Source of the DNA: GCA-2697345 sp045565015
Lineage (GTDB): Bacteria > Pseudomonadota > Alphaproteobacteria > Rhodobacterales > Rhodobacteraceae
Assembly (NCBI GenBank): GCA_045565015.1
Contig: JBJLGD010000043.1
Coordinates: forward strand, 1 to 22,831
Direction of reading: 5' to 3'
DNA: 22,831 nucleotides
Shown: positions 7,495 through 15,393 of the stretch, piece by piece
Numbering within the stretch: the first letter of the stretch is position 1
Layout of the letters: every line of letters begins with the position of its first letter
The notes under the pieces: model-generated
What the model was told of the DNA's origin: nothing
Seen by the model: only the letters and a program-made list of their open reading frames with translations
Database searches by the model: none
Program-made: the position numbers and the translations under genes

Positions 7495-7510
7495 AAAAAC
7501 GTTATCCTTT

Positions 7511-8764
7511 TTATGCCCACTCGCCCTTACGGAAAACCGGGACTTTATCACCATTTTCTTTTATCCCGTCGATACTTACTTCGTTAGAGCCGATCATCCA
7601 GTCCACATGTATTACGCTGGTATTACCGCCAAGGGACTTAACCTGGTCCCTTGTTAAGTTTTCACCATTTCTAAAACACTTTGTGTAGCATTGCCCTAAT
7701 GCAATGTGGCAGGCAGCATTCTCATCAAAAAGCGTATTATAGAATATCAATTCAGATTTCGATATTGGCGAACTATGTGGGACGAGAGCAACTTCTCCTA
7801 ATCGCCTGGCGCCTTCATCAGAATCTAATAATTTTAATAACACTTCTTCTCCCCTTGTTGCATGAGCTTCAACAATCCGGCCGTCTTCAAATTTCACTTG
7901 TATATTTTCTATCAATGTCCCTTGGTGGGACAATGGTTTTGTCGCACTAACCGTACCTTCAACTTTCAATGCATGGGGTGTAGTGAATACCTCCTCTGAA
8001 GGAATATTTGGATTACAAGTGATGCCATTCTTTGCTAAGGAAGCGCCACCCATCCATTCATGATTGTCAGCTAACCCAACATTAAGATCCGTATCAGGTC
8101 CTATAAAATGTAATGATTTAAAATTCATCTCAGTTAACCAAGTCGTTTTTAATCTTAAAGCAGCATTATGACCCTCCCATTCTCTGATCGGATCTAATGT
8201 GTCTACGCGTGATGCCGAAAATATCGCATCTGCTAATTTAGACTGAGCAACCGACGGAGACATATTTGGAAAGATTCGGGTAGCCCAAGATTGGCTTGGC
8301 CATGAAATTATATTCCAATTTACATCAAACTCGGTTATTTTTTGACGCGCAGGGGTGTAAGCAATCGAATTAGCTTTATTAGCTCGGCCAACCTTTTCTG
8401 GATCTTGCTCAGATAAGAGCATGGGGTCACCACCAGCGATCGCCATTCGTGCAGTATTATTATCAAAAGCGTCTCCCATTCCTTTATACAACCAGGCCGC
8501 GGCATGATCAAAGGACTCATCTGATCCATATTTATACCTAGATAGACTTATTTCAGGGTCTGAAAACAGTGGTGTTACCAGTCCTGCACCTGCTTTGTAG
8601 GCGTGAACCGCGACGCGTCGAACAAGTGGCAATGCTTCTATTGGCGCAGTTAGCAGTAAATCTTGGCCAGGCTGAAGTCCCAACCCCACTTTTACGCCAA
8701 GTTCTGCTAATTTATCAATCTTGACCGAATCTATCCCGTCACTGCTCAAGTCATCATCATTCAT
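7511..8764 (-). CDS. M29-family metallo-aminopeptidase
   Basis: This 417-residue protein has the metal-binding motifs of family M29 (aminopeptidase T/S): NIPSEEVFTTPH with Glu258, LGEVALVPHSSPIS with Glu324, FDENAACHIALGQCY with His353 and Tyr360, and HVDWMIG with His386 and Asp388. These enzymes remove N-terminal amino acids from peptides using two metal ions in the cytosol. AGGG lies 8 bases before the ATG. It follows the glycerate kinase gene on the same strand after 69 bases and may share its transcript. Its length is typical and it shows no truncation. Confidence 0.9.
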   Translation of the reverse strand: MNDDDLSSDGIDSVKIDKLAELGVKVGLGLQPGQDLLLTAPIEALPLVRRVAVHAYKAGAGLVTPLFSDPEISLSRYKYGSDESFDHAAAWLYKGMGDAFDNNTARMAIAGGDPMLLSEQDPEKVGRANKANSIAYTPARQKITEFDVNWNIISWPSQSWATRIFPNMSPSVAQSKLADAIFSASRVDTLDPIREWEGHNAALRLKTTWLTEMNFKSLHFIGPDTDLNVGLADNHEWMGGASLAKNGITCNPNIPSEEVFTTPHALKVEGTVSATKPLSHQGTLIENIQVKFEDGRIVEAHATRGEEVLLKLLDSDEGARRLGEVALVPHSSPISKSELIFYNTLFDENAACHIALGQCYTKCFRNGENLTRDQVKSLGGNTSVIHVDWMIGSNEVSIDGIKENGDKVPVFRKGEWA

Positions 8765-8833
8765 CCTAATTACCCTATCCTAAATAATATTTATATTTTT
8801 TAAAATTAATTTTTATTTTCGGCTTTTAATCTC

Positions 8834-10111
8834 CTATAAATTTTTTCTTTCTATTGGTCTAATCAAAAATGCCCTAAAGTCGTTTACATTGGTTAAAGTA
8901 GGCCCAGTAACAACCTGATCACCAATTTTTTTAAAAAAATTATGACTATCGTTCAGCCTAAGAAATTTTAAGGGATCAAGTCCCTTTCTAAATGCCTTAC
9001 TAATAGTTTGCGGTCCAATAACTGCTCCAGCAACTTCAGCGCCCCCATCAACACCATCAGTATCACAACAAATCAGGGATATTCCTGAGTGACCATTGAG
9101 GCGTATAGCTGCTGCTAACGCAAACTCTGCGTTAGGACCACCAACACCCCCTTTATGATTTGAAACCGTAAACTCTCCACCAGAAAGAAGAATAATCGGA
9201 GCATCACCAACTTTAAGATTTGCTTGCAATCTTAAAGCCAGTTCGCTTTGTTTTAGCCCTTCGTCCTTAGCCTCACCTTCCAAAGAGTCTCCTAAAAATT
9301 CGACCTTATACCCCTTTGAGATAGCCAGTTCTCTGGCAGCGTTTAGCGATTGTATCGGTGCAGAAATAATTTTGTTCTGCACATATTTAAGCCGATGATC
9401 GTTTAATGGAACAACTGAAGACTTCTTAGTTAATGCCGTTAAAACATTCTTAGGAAACTCAAGTTTAAATTGCCGAATAATTTCAAGTGCATCCTTTGAG
9501 TTAGAATCTTCACCACAAGTTACACCTGAAGCGATATCAGAAAGATTATCTCCTGGTACATCTGAAATACTTAAGTTCAACATTTTTGCAGGGTAGCAGT
9601 ATCCCGCCAGTTGACCCCCTTTAATTTTTGACAGGTGTTTACGAACAATATTCATTGATCCTATTGGAGCGCCTGATGACAAAAGCACCTGATTTACAGC
9701 TTGCTTATCATTTAAAGATACCCCGTCAATAGGTGCACACAAAAGTGACGATCCGCCACCAGATATCAATGAGAGCACAAAATCATCTTTGCCGAGGCCA
9801 TGAACAATCGAAATTATTTCTTTGGTGGCCTTAAAACCTTCTATATCCGGGATTGGGTGGGCCGCTTCAACAACCCTTATACCTAATAATTCCCTACTAT
9901 AGCCATAACGAGTAATTATTAAACCATCACAAGCACCCCAAACGCTTTCGACTGCTTCAGCCATTCTTGCTGACGCTTTACCCGCTCCAATGACCACAAC
10001 TCGCCCTGAGGGCTTCTCTGGAAGTATCGATGGGATTACCTTCATAGGGTCTGCAGCATCAACAGCCGTATCGAATAAGAGCCTGAGAATTTCTTTGGAA
10101 TTTTCTTCTAT
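8834..10111 (-). CDS. Glycerate 2-kinase, MOFRL family (TtuD/GckA type), apparent ATA start
   Basis: The protein shows the MOFRL-kinase signature. With the start at 10111 (425 residues) it has VVVIGAGKAS near 37-47 with Lys45, AAHPIPD near 83-89, SGGGSSLL near 117-124, ILLSGGEFTV, GVGGPNAEFALAAAI and CCDTDGVDG. It phosphorylates D-glycerate to 2-phosphoglycerate, feeding glycolysis from serine, glyoxylate or tartrate pathways. The first ATG (10045) would remove the family's usual N-terminal helix. The frame is open upstream and encodes IEENSKEILRLLFDTAVDAA, just what the family has there. Codon 10111-10109 is ATA, with GGAG at 10122-10119 (7-base spacing). So either ATA initiates, or an ATG has mutated, or there is a base error. 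Confidence 0.88.
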   Translation of the reverse strand: MEENSKEILRLLFDTAVDAADPMKVIPSILPEKPSGRVVVIGAGKASARMAEAVESVWGACDGLIITRYGYSRELLGIRVVEAAHPIPDIEGFKATKEIISIVHGLGKDDFVLSLISGGGSSLLCAPIDGVSLNDKQAVNQVLLSSGAPIGSMNIVRKHLSKIKGGQLAGYCYPAKMLNLSISDVPGDNLSDIASGVTCGEDSNSKDALEIIRQFKLEFPKNVLTALTKKSSVVPLNDHRLKYVQNKIISAPIQSLNAARELAISKGYKVEFLGDSLEGEAKDEGLKQSELALRLQANLKVGDAPIILLSGGEFTVSNHKGGVGGPNAEFALAAAIRLNGHSGISLICCDTDGVDGGAEVAGAVIGPQTISKAFRKGLDPLKFLRLNDSHNFFKKIGDQVVTGPTLTNVNDFRAFLIRPIERKNL

Positions 10112-10382
10112 ATTTTTTCTCCAAGTAAATTTGTTATATCAACCTACCACATCATCGATAAACTCAACCATTTAAAGTCGTCAATAGGCTAAAGCTAGCT
10201 CACAAAGTTTTTTTTGTGAAAAGAGTAAAAAAAGAATCTAAATCAAAAACTATATTTAAGAATTAACTATTGTTAACATAATTACTAGTTTGTAGTTTTT
10301 TAAAATTACAAACTAGTTTTATAAGTGCTAACTTGAGTGGATAAATTTTAACAAATATCTTACGCGTCGAAGGGGGTATACA
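10112..10382. other. Intergenic region between divergent units
   Basis: These 271 AT-rich bases separate the minus-strand glycerate kinase from the plus-strand SDR remnant. They hold an 11-bp inverted repeat (listed separately) and a 10-codon frame at 10139-10171 (minus) ending in a stop just upstream of the kinase. No RNA gene was recognised. Confidence 0.4.
10284..10317. repeat. Perfect 11-bp inverted repeat / hairpin
   Basis: ACTAGTTTGTA at 10284-10294 is repeated inverted as TACAAACTAGT at 10307-10317, with a 12-base T/A-rich loop. A short TTTT run follows on the plus strand. No plus-strand gene precedes it, so an operator or an element scar are as likely as a terminator. Confidence 0.5.
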
Positions 10383-10496
10383 ATGAAATTTAAAAACAAA
10401 GTGCTTTTAGTTACTGATGGAAATTTTGGAATTGGTCGAGGGATAGCACATATTCAGACCAATCAGAGCCATTATAGTTATGTCTTTCTATTCTAA
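10383..10496 (+). pseudogene. Amputated N-terminus of a short-chain dehydrogenase (SDR)
   Basis: An ATG with the strong ribosome-binding sequence GAAGGGGG begins MKFKNKVLLVTDGNFGIGRG, which is the NAD(P)-binding start of a classical SDR (normally VTGGxxGIGxG; here the first glycine is Asp12). After residue 22 the similarity stops abruptly and the frame ends at codon 38. No YxxxK active site follows before the CocE gene at 10511. I read it as the residue of a deletion that removed the rest of an SDR gene. It could still be translated as a short leader just ahead of the hydrolase. Confidence 0.65.
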
Positions 10497-10510
10497 AATT
10501 ATATGAAAAG

Positions 10511-12529
10511 TTGAATAATAGTTTGGATAAAATTAATAAAATAGAAATTATAGAACATGTCTGGATTAATATGTCAGATGGTGTGCGCCTTTCAGCAAAA
10601 ATCTGGAGACCAATTGACGCTAAATCCCAACCTGTACCCACAATTTTGGAAATCATACCTTACAGGAAGCGCGACTCCTACGCACTTAGAGATCATGCTA
10701 ATCATGCTTGGCTTGCAGCACATGGGTACGCATGTATTCGGCCTGACATGCGCGGTCACGGTGACTCTGAAGGAATAATGTTAGATGAGTATTCTAAACG
10801 CGAGCAGCAGGACACCATAGAAGTAATTAATTGGTTAGCCAGGCAACCTTGGTGCACGGGAAAAGTTGGCATGATGGGACTTTCTTGGGGGGGGATAGCA
10901 AGCCTACAAACTGCTGTGAAACAGCCTCCCGCATTAAAAGCTATAATACCAGTGGGGTCTTCAGTTGATCGGTATTATGATGACGCCGGTTACCTTGTTG
11001 GAGGATATCCAGGACAAGGCCTCGGTTGGGGTGGTATTATGGCTGGTTACTGCATACGTCCACCAGATCCGGCGATAGTAGGGAAAGAATGGAAAAAAAT
11101 ATGGCTGGAGCGTCTAGAGAAAACACCCTTATTTATCGAAAAATGGCTAAATCATCAATTACGAGACGAGACTTGGATAGAGGGATCTGTTTGCGAACAT
11201 TTTGAAAAAATAAAGACTCCAGTGCTAGGTATTAGTGGTTGGAATGATTGCTGGCCAAACACCATGATTAGATTAATGGAGAATATCAAGGCACCTATCA
11301 CAGCAGTTTCTGGTCCCTGGGGACATGTGTACCCTAACTTGGGAGGCCCCGGTCCAAAGATCGGCTTTTTGCAGTTAGCGCTGGATTGGTTCGATAAATG
11401 GCTCAAAAGCTCTCAAACAAATGAAGCAAGTGAAAACAAGTTTCTTGCATATATTCAAAGTAGTCACATTCCCGACCAAGACGCCACTGATCGGCCAGGA
11501 TTTTGGGTTAGCGAACCTAAATGGCCTTCTAAAAATTCAATTCATAAACACTATTACTTGAATGGCAGTAAGCTTTGCGAGAGCCAATCTAAGATAAGTG
11601 AACAGGTTGAAATATGCTCTCCACTCACATTAGGACTATCAACTGGGGAATATATGCCAATATCTGGAGTAGAAGAACTTCCAGCGGATCAATCACCTGA
11701 CGACGCCCTTTCAGTATTTTTTGAGACTGATGAATTGCTTAAGCCAACCTGTATCTTGGGAACAACAAAAGTTCACCTCAAAGTATCAAGTAACTGCACT
11801 CACGGGATTATTGCTGTAAGATTGTGTGATGTTTCTCTCGACAGAAAATCGACATTAATTACATATGGAATAATCAATTTAAAGCTCAGAAAAGGACGAG
11901 AGAAATTAACCAAAATTGTACCAGATGAATTTATGGATATAACAGTCCGACTTAACGATACTGGTTGGCAATTACAAAAGGGACATCGAATAAGGCTTTC
12001 CATATCCAGTCAACTTTGGCCGATGGCCTGGCCACAACCAGAGAAAACCAAATTAACTTTAGAGCTAAATTCCTGCCTACTTGAGGTACCCATATTTAAT
12101 ACGTCCAAAAAATATCAAACAGAAGAACTATTTTCAAAACCGGAGGAAGCAGAGCCCCTACCCCATAAAGTAATTAAGGAAGGTTTCGGAAGCCGTGAAA
12201 TAACGAGAAACAACACAACTGGAGAGTTGGTTTATAACGTAATTCATGACGGGGGAGAATTACACTTTACTGATATCAATTTAATTTATGGATCAAATAA
12301 TAGTCAACATTACACAATAAAAGGCAACGACCCGCTATCGGCAAAAATGATATATGTCGCAGATTTTAAATTCCTGCGAGAAAATTGGCATGTTGAAACA
12401 AAAAGTATTCTTACCGTTACATGTGATCAAGATTCATTCTTCTTGAAAGCCAATATTAGTGGTTTAGAAAATAATAATGTGGTTTTTTCTCGAGATTGGA
12501 ACGTAAAGGTTCCCAGACTAGTTTACTGA
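10511..12529 (+). CDS. CocE/NonD-family alpha/beta hydrolase (X-Pro dipeptidyl-peptidase S15 type)
   Basis: This 672-residue enzyme has an N-terminal alpha/beta-hydrolase domain with the start VWINMSDGVRLSAKIWRP, the nucleophile elbow GLSWGG (Ser125), the acid Asp246 in GWNDCW and the base His272 in GPWGH. A C-terminal jelly-roll domain of the X-Pro dipeptidyl-peptidase type follows from about residue 330 and includes GWQLQKGHRIRLSISSQLWP near 485-505. Relatives hydrolyse esters or peptide bonds, for example cocaine esterase and glutaryl-7-ACA acylase; the substrate here is unknown. No signal peptide is seen, so it is probably cytosolic. The TTG start is chosen because the conserved region begins by residue 12 and no upstream ATG is in frame. 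The Shine-Dalgarno is weak. The SDR remnant ends 14 bases upstream. Confidence 0.85.
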   Translation: MNNSLDKINKIEIIEHVWINMSDGVRLSAKIWRPIDAKSQPVPTILEIIPYRKRDSYALRDHANHAWLAAHGYACIRPDMRGHGDSEGIMLDEYSKREQQDTIEVINWLARQPWCTGKVGMMGLSWGGIASLQTAVKQPPALKAIIPVGSSVDRYYDDAGYLVGGYPGQGLGWGGIMAGYCIRPPDPAIVGKEWKKIWLERLEKTPLFIEKWLNHQLRDETWIEGSVCEHFEKIKTPVLGISGWNDCWPNTMIRLMENIKAPITAVSGPWGHVYPNLGGPGPKIGFLQLALDWFDKWLKSSQTNEASENKFLAYIQSSHIPDQDATDRPGFWVSEPKWPSKNSIHKHYYLNGSKLCESQSKISEQVEICSPLTLGLSTGEYMPISGVEELPADQSPDDALSVFFETDELLKPTCILGTTKVHLKVSSNCTHGIIAVRLCDVSLDRKSTLITYGIINLKLRKGREKLTKIVPDEFMDITVRLNDTGWQLQKGHRIRLSISSQLWPMAWPQPEKTKLTLELNSCLLEVPIFNTSKKYQTEELFSKPEEAEPLPHKVIKEGFGSREITRNNTTGELVYNVIHDGGELHFTDINLIYGSNNSQHYTIKGNDPLSAKMIYVADFKFLRENWHVETKSILTVTCDQDSFFLKANISGLENNNVVFSRDWNVKVPRLVY

Positions 12530-12590
12530 AAAACAACTATTATATGAAAAATAGTAATGAATTATGCTATTTGAAAATACTCTATGATAT

Positions 12591-13403
12591 TTAACGGTTT
12601 AAATTTTCCATCTCAGCCCGCCGAGCAACATAAGCACAATTTTCGCAACTGGGGTTCGAGCTTGGTACATTGCAACTATTCATGAGTTGATACATTCTAT
12701 CAATCTCAGGTTTTATCCAGCCTGTCTCTGTTTCGTAAGGAATTATGGTTTCAGAAAATTCTAATTTGCCGTTGAAACTATCAGCCTCTTTATCACCATT
12801 GCAAACCAAAAAGTAACCAGTGGTCGCAACTTCAAATCCCATCTCCTTAAGTAAATATGCATAAAAATCTAACTGAATTTTATATGCTGTATGATAGACC
12901 GAGGATAGGTAACTCCAAGGCTCAACAGGTCTTCTATTTGATTGAGATTTATAGTCCACGACAATTAGCTCATCGGTAATCGTGTTCAACCAAATATCAT
13001 CCACTCCCCCCGTAAGAATTATATTGGTATTGTCATGTCGACTCATCAAGCCAGCTCGCAAACTATCTTGCCATTTTTCGATATCAGGATGATCAAAAGG
13101 TATGATATGATTTAAATCAAATCTATCGAATAAACGATGTGGCGTTTTACTTAACCGGCATAAGTCAAATTCTTTTTTCAATAATTCATCTGTAGCAGCG
13201 TTAAGAGACCATCCTGGTAGCGAGGGAGAAACTACTCCCTTCACACGATCCATATAGAAACACTTTTGACAGGTTAAGAAGTCGGTGAATTTTCCCCGAC
13301 TAATTTTAAAGTCGGTCTTAGAACCGGGTTGATAAATATTTCGAGACCGTAAACCTTTCGCTTTGGTCAATTCAAACTTTGAATTTCTTTTTAAACTTAT
13401 CAA
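12591..13403 (-). CDS. PD-(D/E)XK nuclease, Cas4/RecB-like with probable iron-sulfur cysteines
   Basis: This 270-residue protein carries the catalytic pattern of RecB/Cas4 nucleases: GGVDDIW (Asp135/Asp136), LIVVDYK (Asp150, Lys152) and the QxxxY motif (Gln177, Tyr181). Cysteines are at 45 and 48 (FLTCQKCFYMDR) and at 244, 253 and 256 (CNVPSSNPSCENCAY). One N-terminal and three C-terminal cysteines is the arrangement that holds a 4Fe-4S cluster in Cas4 and AddB. It is therefore probably a DNA exonuclease or DNA-end processing enzyme. No cas, recombination or helicase gene is nearby. The TTG start at 13403 has GGAA about 7 bases upstream. Upstream in the same direction are two tiny membrane-protein genes. 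Confidence 0.78.
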   Translation of the reverse strand: MISLKRNSKFELTKAKGLRSRNIYQPGSKTDFKISRGKFTDFLTCQKCFYMDRVKGVVSPSLPGWSLNAATDELLKKEFDLCRLSKTPHRLFDRFDLNHIIPFDHPDIEKWQDSLRAGLMSRHDNTNIILTGGVDDIWLNTITDELIVVDYKSQSNRRPVEPWSYLSSVYHTAYKIQLDFYAYLLKEMGFEVATTGYFLVCNGDKEADSFNGKLEFSETIIPYETETGWIKPEIDRMYQLMNSCNVPSSNPSCENCAYVARRAEMENLNR

Positions 13404-13442
13404 GAAATCATTCCATAATTTTAGAATTAGTTACTGATAGTA

Positions 13443-13586
13443 TTATTCCTCACAAGCCACAAATAGTCCATCATATAAACAGTTTTGATTTCTGGAGATT
13501 ATATCAAATTTTAAAAAGCCGAATAAGATAAATATTATAATAACTAACCCATTTAAAATTATGGCATATTTGGAAGGTCTTATCAT
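13443..13586 (-). CDS. Tiny single-helix membrane protein, 47 aa (second of a tandem pair)
   Basis: An ATG frame starts one base after the stop of the preceding small frame and encodes a basic N-terminus (MIRPSKY), one hydrophobic helix at about residues 8-25 (AIILNGLVIIIFILFGFL), and a polar tail with two cysteines (Cys36 and Cys45) ending VACEE. The basic end would be cytoplasmic and the Cys-containing tail outside. It has no own Shine-Dalgarno, so it would depend on translational coupling. No family was recognised. It ends 39 bases before the nuclease start codon. Confidence 0.5.
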   Translation of the reverse strand: MIRPSKYAIILNGLVIIIFILFGFLKFDIISRNQNCLYDGLFVACEE

Positions 13587-13587
13587 T

Positions 13588-13680
13588 TTAAAAATAATGC
13601 AGATCTACTAAAGCGGCAAACCCATAGGTGATTAAGCAAGTTAAGATTAAGACCATAGTAAATGAAAAATCTTTTAACAA
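13588..13680 (-). CDS. Tiny single-helix membrane protein, 30 aa (first of a tandem pair)
   Basis: A TTG start has GGAG at 13690-13687, spaced 6 bases. The frame encodes MLKDFSFTMVLILTCLITYG and then FAALVDLHYF, a single hydrophobic helix (about residues 7-25). The stop is followed after one base by the ATG of the next small frame, an operon-like arrangement. It is short enough to be chance, but ribosome site, hydrophobic helix and coupling together support it. Function unknown. Confidence 0.45.
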   Translation of the reverse strand: MLKDFSFTMVLILTCLITYGFAALVDLHYF

Positions 13681-13817
13681 AATATACTCCTTATATGGTG
13701 TGCAATTGAGCCGTTTGGAGTTTTTCGACCCAATGCACAAGTTCAGTTTGAATGATTCTTTTGCAATACGAATGGTGAAAATATGAATATTTTGTGATTT
13801 CGAATGTTTTAAAACTT

Positions 13818-14123
13818 TTAATCATCAAAAATACTACCGTTAAATATAAATTGATCCTTTATTTGAGGCCAATCTGGCTCAGACTCATATGCTTCGACAA
13901 GGAAAGGCTTGGTATCCATATGCTCCCATATATGTTCTCTTAAGTTCTTACATGAAGTAGCAGTGTAGTCTTTTGAGAGTACAGATTTTAACTCTTCCTC
14001 TGGTGAATTGGGATCTTTGACCCAATTAAATTCAAGATCAACAATCTCTTTTAACCATTCATTTATTAAATCCCGCCGTTCTTCTTGATACTTTCGTAAT
14101 ACATAAATATTTTTTGCTGACAT
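13818..14123 (-). CDS. Unrecognised 101-aa soluble protein
   Basis: The ATG follows GAGGAG at 14136-14131, a strong ribosome site. The protein is acidic, rich in E, D, K and W, with no membrane segment. An N-terminal helix (KNIYVLRKYQEERRDLINEWLKEIV, about residues 4-28) is followed by loops and a tail of FIFNGSIFDD. A single cysteine (Cys58) is present. No family was recognised. It lies divergent from the P1 peptidase gene and 137 bases upstream of the tiny membrane-protein pair on the same strand. Confidence 0.65.
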   Translation of the reverse strand: MSAKNIYVLRKYQEERRDLINEWLKEIVDLEFNWVKDPNSPEEELKSVLSKDYTATSCKNLREHIWEHMDTKPFLVEAYESEPDWPQIKDQFIFNGSIFDD

Positions 14124-14227
14124 ATAATTTTACTCCTCTGACTGTTTACGCTATTCATAGTTAACAGTTCAGATTGCAAAAAAATTTGCGTGTTGATGCA
14201 ATTTTTTTCAAAAATTGTGCAGAAAAT

Positions 14228-15331
14228 ATGAGTTGGTTCAAAAGATATATGAAAACATCAGATAGAAAAGTAGTTCGCGCGCGAGATCTCAACCTACCTC
14301 TTCCAGGTCAGCCTGGAAAATATAACGCTATAACTGATGTGCCTGGAGTCCATGTCGGATTTACCACTTTAACAGATCCAAAAAAAAATGTTCGAACTGG
14401 GGTTACTGGAATAATACCTTACGGAAACAGCAAAGAAGCAAATCCCGTATGGGCCGGGCAATATTCACTAAACGGAAATGGAGAAATGACTGGAACCCAT
14501 TGGATTAATGATGCTGGGTATTTTATTGGGCCTGTATGTATAACTAATACGCATGCGGTGGGTATGGTACATCACGGTGCAACATCTTGGATGTTAAACA
14601 AGTATAAAGATTACTTTCAAAACGCTCATCATGCCTGGGCGATGCCAGTTGTGGCTGAGACGTATGACGGCGTGCTAAATGATATAAATAGACAGGTTAT
14701 TACCTCTGAGCATGCTATTTCTGCCCTTGATTCCGCCCAGTCAGGTTATCTAGAGGAAGGATCTTCGGGTGGTGGGAATGGCATGATCTGTTACGATTTC
14801 AAGGGGGGCACCGGGACTTCATCAAGGCTGGTAAAGATTGGTTTTGAAACTTTTACTATCGGTGCGTTAGTACAAGCAAACCATGGTATTAGACCGTGGT
14901 TAAATATTCTGGGCAAACCTATCGGAAAGCTAATGTCAGAAAATACTATTTTGGAAAAAGAGACTGGATCCATTATCGCCATTATTGGAACCGATGCCCC
15001 CCTATCTGCTTTGTCGCTTCGTCAAATAGCTAAACGCGCTGCGATAGGTGTAGGAAGAGGCGGATCAGCAGGGGGAAATAATTCGGGAGATATATTTCTA
15101 GCGTTTTCAGTGGGAGATAAGCAACCGATAAAACAAACGTCCAAAATAATTTTCGATCGAAAAGAGATGAACCCTGAACACATAGACCCGTTGTATCTAT
15201 CCGCTATCGAATGTGTTGAGGAGGCCGTTATCAATGCTCTTGTGGCAGGGGAAGATGTTAAAACGTTTAAACCAAAAGGACAGATTTGTAGAGCTTTAAA
15301 TGTGGAAGAGTTAAAAAATATTTTTAATTAA
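14228..15331 (+). CDS. P1-family (DmpA/BapA-type) self-processing aminopeptidase
   Basis: Starting at the ATG of 14228 the protein has 367 residues; ATG 14249 and an upstream TTG at 14174 are alternatives, and none has a good Shine-Dalgarno. Family motifs are clear: RARDLNLPLPGQPG then NAITDVPGVHVG at the N-terminus, GTHWINDAG, ITNTHAVG, SSGGGNGMICYDFKGGTGTSSR near 179-200, and GGNNSGDIFLAFS. In this family the chain cleaves itself before a Ser or Thr that becomes the catalytic N-terminal nucleophile. The Asn285-Ser286 bond in NNSGD is the expected site. Relatives release N-terminal residues from D-amino-acid or beta-amino-acid peptides. There is no signal peptide with this start. The next gene begins 62 bases downstream. 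Confidence 0.85.
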   Translation: MSWFKRYMKTSDRKVVRARDLNLPLPGQPGKYNAITDVPGVHVGFTTLTDPKKNVRTGVTGIIPYGNSKEANPVWAGQYSLNGNGEMTGTHWINDAGYFIGPVCITNTHAVGMVHHGATSWMLNKYKDYFQNAHHAWAMPVVAETYDGVLNDINRQVITSEHAISALDSAQSGYLEEGSSGGGNGMICYDFKGGTGTSSRLVKIGFETFTIGALVQANHGIRPWLNILGKPIGKLMSENTILEKETGSIIAIIGTDAPLSALSLRQIAKRAAIGVGRGGSAGGNNSGDIFLAFSVGDKQPIKQTSKIIFDRKEMNPEHIDPLYLSAIECVEEAVINALVAGEDVKTFKPKGQICRALNVEELKNIFN

Positions 15332-15393
15332 TTTTAAATATTAAAAATTTCTAGTAAATGAATTTGAGATGAATTATAATTAGAGAGTTCCAG

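Noticed and set aside
10139..10171. 10-codon frame upstream of glycerate kinase that could be its true N-terminus
   Set aside because: It ends in a TGA in the kinase frame and has no ribosome site; family similarity begins only after it.
12536..12555. ACTATT/AATAGT inverted repeat after the CocE gene as a terminator
   Set aside because: Only six AT pairs and no T tract; not better than chance in this composition.
12591..13403. CRISPR-associated Cas4
   Set aside because: No repeat-spacer array and no other cas gene in the window; the protein fits solitary Cas4-like nucleases as well.
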